This document shows positions 33,503-41,219 of a stretch of DNA of 42,047 bases, in pieces (the stretch's first letter is position 1; every line of letters begins with the position of its first letter). The notes under the pieces are model-generated. The model was not told the origin of the DNA. It did no database searches and worked only from the letters and a program-made list of their open reading frames with translations. Source of the stretch: JAVBPB01 sp031549965. GTDB taxonomy: Bacteria > Bacillota > Clostridia > Lachnospirales > Lachnospiraceae. The stretch is taken from assembly GCA_031549965.1 (NCBI GenBank), contig JAVBPB010000027.1, positions 1 through 42,047 of the forward strand, read 5' to 3'. The position numbers were made by a program, and so were the translations under genes.

Positions 33503-35491
33503 TTATTCTTTCTCATTGTCGGTTATGGTTGTTGTTTTTTTGACAAATTGTGTTTCTGTTTCGATATTAGATTCTTTGGTTTCTATTTCAATGTCAGATT
33601 CCTTGGTTTCCGTTTCAATGTTAGGTTCTTTTGTTTGTTCTTTTACTTTATTGAATATATCCATGAATTCTTTTCCGGTAATGGTTTCTTTGGATATTAG
33701 GAAGTCTGCTATTTTGTCTAAGGCATCTTTGTTTTGTGATAGTAAGATTTCTGCTTTGTTGTAACATTCTTTTAGGATGTTCATTACTTCTTTGTCTATT
33801 TCGCTTTCGGTTTCTGCTCCACAGTTTCTTACTGTTCTTCCATCCAGATATTTGTTTTCTACGGATTCTAAGCCTATTAGACCGAATTTGTCTGACATGC
33901 CGTATTGGGTTACCATTGCTCTGGCAAGGGAAGTGGCTTGTTCTATGTCGTTTGAAGCACCAGTTGTTATTGATTCAAAGATTATTTTTTCTGCTGCCCT
34001 TCCGCCGTAAAGTGTTACTATTCTTGCTATCATTTCATCTTTGGACATTAGGTATTTTTCTTCTTCTGGAACGTGCATTACATATCCTAATGAACCCATG
34101 GTTCTTGGTACTATTGTTATTTTTTGAACTGGTTCTGTGTCTTTTTGAAGAGCTGTTACTAGTGCATGACCTACTTCATGGTAGGCTACTACTTTTTTCT
34201 CTTCTTTGCTTAGGATTCTGTCCTTTTTCTCTTTTCCTGCAATTACTACTTCTACAGATTCGAAGAGATCTGATTGGGATACTACGGTTCTACCGTGTTT
34301 TACTGCATTAATTGCTGCTTCGTTTATCATGTTGGCAAGGTCTGAACCTACTGCACCTGATGTTGCCAAGGCTATTGCATCTAAGTCTACGGAATCATCC
34401 ATTAATACGTGTTTTGCATGTACCTTTAGTATGTCTACTCTGCCTTTTAGATCCGGTTTGTCTACTATTACTCTACGGTCAAATCTTCCTGGACGAAGTA
34501 GGGCTTTGTCTAGTACGTCTGGTCGGTTTGTTGCACCTAATATTACTAAACCCTTAGAGCTGTCAAATCCATCCATTTCTGAAAGTAATTGATTTAGGGT
34601 TTGTTCTCTTTCGTCGTTACCGCCATATCTGGAATCTCTGCTTTTTCCAATTGCATCAATTTCGTCTATGAAGATAATACATGGAGCTGATTGTTGTGCT
34701 TGTTTAAATAAGTCTCTTACCCTTGAAGCACCTACACCTACAAACATTTCTACAAAGTCTGAACCTGAAAGGGAGAAAAATGGTACTTTTGCTTCTCCTG
34801 CTACTGCCTTTGCTATAAGAGTTTTACCTGTTCCTGGAGGTCCTACAAGAAGTGCTCCTTTTGGAAGCTTTGCTCCTATTTTTGTGTATTTTCCAGGGTT
34901 GTGCAGAAAATCTACTATTTCTGTCAGGGATTCCTTTGCTTCTTCTTGTCCGGCTACGTCTTTAAATGAAACTCCTGTTTCCTTTTCAACATATACCTTG
35001 GCGTTGCTTTTTCCAACTCCGCCCATCATACCTCCACCGTTTTTACTCATCATGCGGAATACAAACCACATTACTACATAGATTAATACAAATGGTAATA
35101 TATATGACAAGAATATTTGAAGTATTGTTGATTGTTTATCCTGAACTTTTGCTCTAAATGTTACTCCAGATTCATTAAGTTTATTAACCAATTCTAAATC
35201 TGTAATTCTTCCTGTAAAATATGTTACTTCATTACCAAGGCCAGTTTGTCCCTTAGGTGTGATTATTATTCTGTCATCTTGAATGAGAACTTCTTGAATT
35301 TCTTTATTCTGGAGCATACTTAAGAACTTTCCATAATCTATTTCTTTAACTGTTCCATTCATAAATGCTGATGATATATAAGATACAAGTATTAATGTAG
35401 AGATTGCCGCAATAAGACAAACTATTAAGCTTTGCCTGTTATTGTTATTGTTCTTATCATCTTTATTGCTATTATTATTGTTATTATCCAT
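33503..35491 (-). CDS. ftsH: ATP-dependent zinc metalloprotease FtsH
   Basis: Membrane-bound AAA protease that degrades damaged or regulatory membrane and cytosolic proteins. 662 residues. An Asn-rich start precedes the first membrane helix (about 20-43); an extracytoplasmic loop and a second helix (about 120-140) follow. The AAA module has Walker A GPPGTGKT and the second region of homology RPGRFDRRV. The zinc site is HEVGH (usually HEAGH). The C-terminus carries three 9-residue repeats of the form ESNIETETK, an acidic extension not typical of the family. AAGGAGG precedes the start. It follows lspA by about 100 bases. Confidence 0.96.
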   Translation of the reverse strand: MDNNNNNSNKDDKNNNNNRQSLIVCLIAAISTLILVSYISSAFMNGTVKEIDYGKFLSMLQNKEIQEVLIQDDRIIITPKGQTGLGNEVTYFTGRITDLELVNKLNESGVTFRAKVQDKQSTILQIFLSYILPFVLIYVVMWFVFRMMSKNGGGMMGGVGKSNAKVYVEKETGVSFKDVAGQEEAKESLTEIVDFLHNPGKYTKIGAKLPKGALLVGPPGTGKTLIAKAVAGEAKVPFFSLSGSDFVEMFVGVGASRVRDLFKQAQQSAPCIIFIDEIDAIGKSRDSRYGGNDEREQTLNQLLSEMDGFDSSKGLVILGATNRPDVLDKALLRPGRFDRRVIVDKPDLKGRVDILKVHAKHVLMDDSVDLDAIALATSGAVGSDLANMINEAAINAVKHGRTVVSQSDLFESVEVVIAGKEKKDRILSKEEKKVVAYHEVGHALVTALQKDTEPVQKITIVPRTMGSLGYVMHVPEEEKYLMSKDEMIARIVTLYGGRAAEKIIFESITTGASNDIEQATSLARAMVTQYGMSDKFGLIGLESVENKYLDGRTVRNCGAETESEIDKEVMNILKECYNKAEILLSQNKDALDKIADFLISKETITGKEFMDIFNKVKEQTKEPNIETETKESDIEIETKESNIETETQFVKKTTTITDNEKE

Positions 35492-35592
35492 CTTAACCTC
35501 CTTAAATTTCGGATATCATTCCTTATTATAATGTTACTTTAAGGATAAATCAAGATAATAAAAATTAAATTTCCTATAAATTTGTGAAATTT

Positions 35593-36051
35593 TTAGTCAT
35601 TATGGTCTTTTTTTAGTACTGAAGCTAATATTAATATAAAAGAACCTAAAAATATTGCCATATCTGATATGTTAAATACTATATTTTTTATTTTTTTATT
35701 ATTAAAGCTAAAATAGTCAACCACATATTCCTTGGTAATTCTGTCAAAAAAATTGCTGGATGCACCACCTATTAATAGTGATAATGCCAGTTTTTTTAGA
35801 TGATTGCCTTTTTTTCCTCTTAAAGTACCATATATGCCAATTATAATACCTAAGGATACACCTGATAATGCCAAAAGTAATCTTTTGTTGCTTTTAAGAA
35901 AATTTAGCGCTGCACCATTATTATGATATTTGTTAAGTATTATTTTTCCATTAAGAATTTCTTCTGATTTTCCATATTCCTTATTATCTTCAATATATTT
36001 TTTAATGAATGTATCTGTTGTAAAAATTAATGCAGTTATTATTGTATACAT
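35593..36051 (-). CDS. lspA: Lipoprotein signal peptidase
   Basis: Cuts signal peptides of diacylated prolipoproteins. 152 residues with four membrane segments. The two catalytic Asp are in NFFDR and FNISDMAIF, the conserved family blocks; the HNNGAALNFL segment matches the family NxGAA motif. Its N-terminus and loops are short and divergent, so it may be a fast-evolving copy. AAAGGAG lies 8 bases before the start. It is read toward ftsH and diverges from the ribbon-helix-helix gene. Confidence 0.85.
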   Translation of the reverse strand: MYTIITALIFTTDTFIKKYIEDNKEYGKSEEILNGKIILNKYHNNGAALNFLKSNKRLLLALSGVSLGIIIGIYGTLRGKKGNHLKKLALSLLIGGASSNFFDRITKEYVVDYFSFNNKKIKNIVFNISDMAIFLGSFILILASVLKKDHND

Positions 36052-36263
36052 AATTCAATCTCCTTTTTGTTATTTTTCTATACATATAAAATTAATATTT
36101 ATTCATTATATTTCGCATTGCTTTTTGCATCTTTTTAATAATATTGGCCAATATCAATGTTTAGTATACTTTGAACACCTTTTTACTAAGTTAATAATAT
36201 ACAATATTTTGTTCCAATATTATATAATATAAATAATTACATTTAAATAGTATCATTATAGAT

Positions 36264-36374
36264 GACGTTAAAAAGCGACATCTTGTGCTGAGCTGGTGGT
36301 TATTTCAATTAAACATCTTATGGGAATGCGTATCCGCTGTAGGCACTATGTATTTGGTGCTATTTTTTAACGCC
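36264..36374 (+). ncRNA. Candidate structured leader upstream of the ribbon-helix-helix gene
   Basis: In the 361 bases between lspA and the next gene, GACGTTAAAAA (36264-36274) pairs with TTTTTAACGCC (36364-36374) with one mismatch. It closes a region of 89 bases that is less AT-rich than its surroundings and holds at least one further hairpin (GCAC at 36343 with GTGC at 36357). It resembles the outline of a cis-regulatory RNA, but I cannot match it to a known riboswitch. The rest of the gap is AT-rich with no gene. Confidence 0.4.
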
Positions 36375-36412
36375 TAATATATAGCTAGGATTAATATGGA
36401 AAGGAGTTTTTT

Positions 36413-36622
36413 ATGTCTGATAAATTTTTCATAAAAAAGGCTGCTGACCCAACTGCTGATGATGAATATGTAAATATGACCATAAGAGTTACAACAGGGA
36501 TGCGTAATGCATTTGATGAGTTAGCGGTTACAAGTAATAAATCACGTAATGCTATTATTGTTGAAGCACTAAATTATGCCTTGGAGCAATTGGAAATAGT
36601 AGATGAAGGTAAAAAGAAGTAA
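36413..36622 (+). CDS. Ribbon-helix-helix DNA-binding protein
   Basis: 69 residues. The ribbon strand is VNMTIRVT, helix A is GMRNAFDELAVTSN and helix B SRNAIIVEALNYALEQ, a clear Arc/MetJ-type fold. Such small proteins act as dimeric repressors, often of their own gene or of a toxin; no toxin partner is present on either side. AAAGGAG lies 6 bases before the ATG. A foldable leader precedes it and a strong terminator follows 6 bases after the stop, so it is a single-gene unit. It stands on the plus strand among minus-strand genes. Confidence 0.85.
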   Translation: MSDKFFIKKAADPTADDEYVNMTIRVTTGMRNAFDELAVTSNKSRNAIIVEALNYALEQLEIVDEGKKK

Positions 36623-36627
36623 TATTG

Positions 36628-36653
36628 AGGGCTGTATAACAGCCCTTTTTTTA
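36628..36653 (+). terminator. Terminator of the ribbon-helix-helix gene
   Basis: AGGGCTGT (36628-36635) and ACAGCCCT (36639-36646) form a perfect 8-bp stem with a 3-base loop, followed by seven T. It is a textbook intrinsic terminator. Confidence 0.95.
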
Positions 36654-36775
36654 TTTAGTAATTATATTACCAGAAGAATTATACCTTTTAATCTATGGTG
36701 CTTCTTTGAATTATTCTGTATTATTCTTATTTTTACCATGTCATATTTTCTTATACAAAATTAATTAAAATGATT

Positions 36776-38158
36776 TTATCTTTTCTTTGCAGAAATAATA
36801 TATTGGTATGTTTTGTATTGGACTTCCATTTCTTTTGAAGTCATTGATGTAAACATGTTTACTAGTTTGTCTATCTTCTCATTTTCGGGAAATGGTGTGG
36901 TTGGTGCAATATCATTTACTTCATAACCTGCTTTTGTTAACATGTCAATCATACTTTCTAGTGTAAAAAATCGCAAGTGAGTTTTATCTAAGATACCTGA
37001 ATCAGTATAGTCCCATTTGCCTGATAGTAGGTTCCATATTATTGAATAATGCATAATGTTTGGTAAACTAGTTATTAATGAGCCTTGGTTTTTCAAAAGC
37101 GGTTTAAAGTCATTTACTATCTTCCAAGGATCTCGTAAGTGTTCCAAAACATCTCCAAAAATTATATAATCAAAATATTGTTCTGGATAATCTAAGCTAC
37201 CTTTTTCAATATCCGTATTAATCACTGTTGCAAATGTGGAAGCAATTTTAGCAGGTATGTCATCTATTTCTACTCCAAAAACTTCTGCATTTTTGTATGT
37301 ATTTTTAATTTCTAAAATTGTATTACCACATCCGCATCCTATTTCAAGAACCCGAAACTTATCATCAGGATGTCTTTCAATCATTTTAAGTATATCGTAT
37401 CGTTTAATTGCAGAATATGAATACAAAAAGCCCCATTTCTCCTTAAATTTCGATTCATTATTCTTCATAGCTTTTGCCAAGCTTTCTGGTACTATATCAA
37501 ATGTTGAATGTCCATAATGGTGAATAAATACATCTTTACATAATAATAATTTGTAATCTGCTAAAATCAGGCGAAGTGAGTAATCATCATCCTCATAATT
37601 ACCTGGCGAAAAAGCCTCCTCGAGTAAACCTACCTTATTTAGTGCTTGTCTCTTAATAAGCATACAATATCCAACCAGTCTAACACATTGATTCCATAAT
37701 TTAGGATTTGAAATATTGTATGAAGAAGCAAAATCATGAAGTTCTGCTATATTATTATAAGATACATTTATTTGTTGATAATTTGAGCAGTTATTAGTTA
37801 CACAGCCTACTGAGCCAATATCCTCTTGACTGTACAAAGCAATTTGCATATTTTTTAGCCAATTTTTAGTAACGATTACATCATTATTTAGAAGTAATAT
37901 GTCATTATCAATTTCAGCCAAATTTATTCCTTGATTACATCCTTTAGGAAATCCCAAGTTTTCATCGTTATAAAGTACTTTTATGTTGTTTTGTTCTTTT
38001 AGCCATTCAACTGTTCCATCTGTTGAATTATTATCTACTATGATAATTTCATATGGTACGTCAGTTGTGTATTCTTTAATTGAATCTACACATTCCTTGG
38101 TTAACTCTAATTTGTTATGAGTTAGAATTACAATACTTGTTTTATTAAATTTTGACAT
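36776..38158 (-). CDS. Fused family 2 glycosyltransferase and SAM methyltransferase
   Basis: 460 residues. The N-terminal half (about 1-230) is a GT-A family 2 glycosyltransferase: SIVILTHNKLELTKECVDSI, the nucleotide-sugar block IIIVDNNSTDGTVEWLKE, and GCNQGINLAE with the later LLLNNDV. The C-terminal half (about 255-460) is a class I methyltransferase with VLEIGCGCGNTILE and DYIIFGDVLEHLRDPW. The fusion suggests adding and methylating a sugar on a surface or spore glycan. I start at the ATG at 38158, with GAGGAG 8 bases before it; a longer frame to 38221 would run into the next gene. It follows the CgeB-like gene by 19 bases. Confidence 0.88.
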   Translation of the reverse strand: MSKFNKTSIVILTHNKLELTKECVDSIKEYTTDVPYEIIIVDNNSTDGTVEWLKEQNNIKVLYNDENLGFPKGCNQGINLAEIDNDILLLNNDVIVTKNWLKNMQIALYSQEDIGSVGCVTNNCSNYQQINVSYNNIAELHDFASSYNISNPKLWNQCVRLVGYCMLIKRQALNKVGLLEEAFSPGNYEDDDYSLRLILADYKLLLCKDVFIHHYGHSTFDIVPESLAKAMKNNESKFKEKWGFLYSYSAIKRYDILKMIERHPDDKFRVLEIGCGCGNTILEIKNTYKNAEVFGVEIDDIPAKIASTFATVINTDIEKGSLDYPEQYFDYIIFGDVLEHLRDPWKIVNDFKPLLKNQGSLITSLPNIMHYSIIWNLLSGKWDYTDSGILDKTHLRFFTLESMIDMLTKAGYEVNDIAPTTPFPENEKIDKLVNMFTSMTSKEMEVQYKTYQYIISAKKR

Positions 38159-38177
38159 TTTAAAACTCCTCTTTATA

Positions 38178-39350
38178 TTATTTCGTAAAATCCTTAAATA
38201 TTTCCTTAAAACGTATGTCAAATGTATGATATTTTTTTATCTTTTCGAATCCATTTTTTGCAATTCTTTCACGTTCGTCTCCATGTTCTAAATAATATTT
38301 TGCTTTTAATTTTAAATCTTGTAATGATTCATACAAAACAAAATCTTCATCAGGTACAAAATACTCCAACATTTCTGACTGATAATTGGTTATTAAAAAA
38401 CCACCTGCCCCCATTATGTCAAATATTCTTAAAGGTAGCCCTGTACTAATACTTCGTTTTGTAATGTTTAAATTAATTTTACTTAGTTTAAATATTTTGG
38501 GCATTGTTTGATCAAAATCTATATAAGAATGATAAGTGATTGGCAAGTCTTCAATAATTTTGCTCCCTGTATAAATATGTGTATCATAATAACGACCTAA
38601 TAAATCTAAAATTACAACTCTTTCAATTTCTGCAATTTTAGGTCCAATAAAGGCACTTTTAACCATTATATCATCGGGTATAAAATAGTCACCCAAATCA
38701 TATTTTACATATTTTTTAAATTCTGATACGAAATCCTTGTCAATTAAATCATCCATTACATGCTCTTTTGTATTTATTTGTTTTTCTATTATCATATTAA
38801 TTTTTTCTTTAAATTCTATTGGCAAATATTTTATATCATTATAAAAATTATTATTATACAATGAACCAATAAAAGTTATGTCGTGTGAATACATAAATTT
38901 ATCTTCTGGCGTTATTTCTAATTTAGATGTTTTTTCAGTGTTAGTAGCTAAAGGAAGATAACTTATGGTTTTTACTCCCATTTGCTTTAAAATATTAAAT
39001 GTATTTAAATCAAATATATATATATGATTAGTTTCATAATGAATTGTTGGTGAAAATAAAGGTAAATGGGGTGCATCTACAGTCCAAGCATAATACTGTA
39101 AATTTAACTTATTACATAACATGGCTATATAAGGATAGTAATTAATAGAAAAAAATAAATCTATAGATTCATCTTTTATTTTTTCTTCTAAGGATTTTTG
39201 AAATTCTAAGTCCTTAATTGTATTTGTTATTGGATAATTTATGGTAACAATATGGTGTCCTAGTCTATTTAAAGAATCTTCAATTCCTTGAAATATAATA
39301 TTGTCTTCGCAAATATTCATTATTATGTTTAGTTTATATTCTCTATCCAT
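38178..39350 (-). CDS. CgeB-like glycosyltransferase
   Basis: 390 residues. The C-terminal third has the CgeB/GT1-like block: STGLPLRIFDIMGAGGFLI, YFVPDEDFVLYESLQDL, then ERIAKNGFEKIKKYHTFD. The N-terminal part fits the DUF3880-type domain found in these proteins. CgeB of Bacillus acts on the spore outer layer; clostridial paralogues often decorate surface glycans. It has no signal peptide, so it works in the cytoplasm. GGAG lies 7 bases before the start. It forms a pair with the downstream GT2-methyltransferase gene. Confidence 0.8.
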   Translation of the reverse strand: MDREYKLNIIMNICEDNIIFQGIEDSLNRLGHHIVTINYPITNTIKDLEFQKSLEEKIKDESIDLFFSINYYPYIAMLCNKLNLQYYAWTVDAPHLPLFSPTIHYETNHIYIFDLNTFNILKQMGVKTISYLPLATNTEKTSKLEITPEDKFMYSHDITFIGSLYNNNFYNDIKYLPIEFKEKINMIIEKQINTKEHVMDDLIDKDFVSEFKKYVKYDLGDYFIPDDIMVKSAFIGPKIAEIERVVILDLLGRYYDTHIYTGSKIIEDLPITYHSYIDFDQTMPKIFKLSKINLNITKRSISTGLPLRIFDIMGAGGFLITNYQSEMLEYFVPDEDFVLYESLQDLKLKAKYYLEHGDERERIAKNGFEKIKKYHTFDIRFKEIFKDFTK

Positions 39351-39494
39351 TGTTGTGCTCCTTGTTTATAATATAATTATTTTTTCTTTACTTTTAGGTA
39401 TATGAATATTGGTTTACAAATTTTCCAAATCATAGTTCCATATAAATTTGTTGTTTCCTACTTCGTCATACTTAAGTACTTTTCTTAATTATAA

Positions 39495-39623
39495 TTATAT
39501 TACTATATCTAATATTTTTTTCCCACCTATATTAATCCACTGAATTTTATTTAGTTTATCAGTGGTATTTACCATATAATGTTTATTACTACCACATAGA
39601 CCTGTTATATTAAACTTTTTCAT
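39495..39623 (-). pseudogene. Remnant of an AAA-ATPase/PD-(D/E)XK gene (both ends only)
   Basis: A 42-codon frame just after the stop of the full-length gene at 39637. Its first 27 residues resemble the start of that gene (MKKFNITGLC and KHYMV against MKEFNTTGLC and EHYMV). Its last 15 (QWINIGGKKILDIVI) resemble that gene's end (EWVKIDGVEIFDVVV). About 480 middle codons are missing, including the ATPase and nuclease parts. It reads as the scar of an internal deletion of a third tandem copy. A functional micropeptide is possible but I see no support for it. The rest of the gap to 39350 holds nothing I can identify. Confidence 0.75.
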
Positions 39624-39636
39624 TATGTCAACACCT

Positions 39637-41205
39637 TTACACTACTACATCAAATATTTCTACCCCATCTATTTTAACCCACTCGCTTTTCTTAATGTAA
39701 TTTTTTTCTTTTCTAAAATCAAAAGTTAGTAAATATCCTTTTTTGCTTCCTTTGGATTCTAGATATCCTGTTAATTGTTTATATGCATTTTCTTTGTATT
39801 TTTCTCCATGCCATATTTTAAGTTCTATTATAAATTGTTCATTATTGTAATCTACTACTACATCCATTCTTCTCTCATCTAAAAAATTTGATTCGATGTG
39901 GTAAAATCCTTCTCCATTTATAAGGGGTCTTAGGTATGTTAAAAAGACCAATCTTCCATTTCTTTCTAAGAATTTTTCATCTTTAAAATTAAAGATTTCT
40001 TTGTAGTGACTTGCAAACTTTCTAAGACATAACTCCATATTAAACTTATTGTTTTCTACCACATCATATTTAAATACATCTCTGATTTTCTTTGTTTCTG
40101 GGTTTGCTTCATCTTTTGCTATAAAATAGTTATATATTAGTATTTCAAATATTCTATTTGATACACAAACCTTTTCATTTTTTTCTATTAATATTCCAAA
40201 CATTTCACCAAATTGAGTTATTGGATCACCAATGGAGAAACTTCTTCTTTCTCCATTGATTAGTATACTATATATTAATTTATATAGTTCTTCATAACTT
40301 TCAAGGTTTTTGAATAGATCGTCGAATAATGTATTCCGCTCTTTTAATATAATTTTTACCGCTGCTTTGATTCCATCATTTGACCAGTTCTTGTTTAATT
40401 TTTCATCTATAAATTTACAAATATTTGATACCAGATATGGATACCCTTTTGTAAAATCATATATTGTTTCTGATATATTTTGTATATTCATTCCTGTATT
40501 TTTGTCATTTTCGTAATCTATTAACATACTAGCTATTTCATCTGGATTAAATGACATATCTATATCAAAATCAGTTGCTATATTCCATGGTGAGTTGTAT
40601 ATCTTCTCACCAACCTTTGTATCGTGAGCTCCATCTTTTATCATTTTTATCTTAATATTTCTAATGTCATATACTCCTGCTAAAATTACTGAATGGAAAG
40701 TGTGATCCTTTCCTGTTTGTTTTCTTAAATACTTGTTTCTAAGCATCCCAAGAAAATGTAAATATATTTCATTATTACTTGATTTATCTACTTCGTCTAT
40801 TATTAGTATAACTTTTTTCTTGTAACACATTTTAGTTATATGCTCGTCTAATTCTTCAAAATTAATTACACCTTTATCAAACCAATTATTTACATACTCT
40901 TTATCTAAATTTTTGTATTTTAATTCCCTTTGAATTAATTTCATGAAACTTTTTGCAAATTCTTCTGTGGATTTAAATGCAGTATCATTGATTCCTTCAA
41001 AGCTTATTGATATTACTATATAATCTAGTTTAAGCCTTTCTTCCAATAGAGCTATAGTAGTAGTTTTACCATACTGCCTTGCTTTGTTAATAGTGAAATA
41101 TTTTCCCTTGTTAATTAATGCTATTATATCATTTAGTTTTTTGGATATATCTACCATATAATGCTCCTTGGCTACGCATAATCCAGTTGTATTAAACTCT
41201 TTCAT
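39637..41205 (-). CDS. AAA-ATPase-like protein with PD-(D/E)XK nuclease domain
   Basis: 522 residues from the chosen start. The N-terminus has the family hallmark YFTINKARQYGKTT, a variant Walker A, and Walker B KVILIIDEVDKSS. The middle (about 200-330) is helical. The C-terminal 130 residues hold a PD-(D/E)XK-type site: RRMDVVVDY, then FIIELKIW and a Lys-rich helix with AYKQLTGYL. These match the AAA-ATPase_like and PDDEXK_9 families, often in tandem copies in gut bacteria; function is unknown. I use the ATG at 41205 with AAAGGAG upstream. It follows a paralogue by 14 bases. The C-terminal DNA is almost identical to that copy, while the segment around residues 315-365 is diverged. Confidence 0.9.
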   Translation of the reverse strand: MKEFNTTGLCVAKEHYMVDISKKLNDIIALINKGKYFTINKARQYGKTTTIALLEERLKLDYIVISISFEGINDTAFKSTEEFAKSFMKLIQRELKYKNLDKEYVNNWFDKGVINFEELDEHITKMCYKKKVILIIDEVDKSSNNEIYLHFLGMLRNKYLRKQTGKDHTFHSVILAGVYDIRNIKIKMIKDGAHDTKVGEKIYNSPWNIATDFDIDMSFNPDEIASMLIDYENDKNTGMNIQNISETIYDFTKGYPYLVSNICKFIDEKLNKNWSNDGIKAAVKIILKERNTLFDDLFKNLESYEELYKLIYSILINGERRSFSIGDPITQFGEMFGILIEKNEKVCVSNRIFEILIYNYFIAKDEANPETKKIRDVFKYDVVENNKFNMELCLRKFASHYKEIFNFKDEKFLERNGRLVFLTYLRPLINGEGFYHIESNFLDERRMDVVVDYNNEQFIIELKIWHGEKYKENAYKQLTGYLESKGSKKGYLLTFDFRKEKNYIKKSEWVKIDGVEIFDVVV

Positions 41206-41219
41206 TCCTCTCAACTCCT

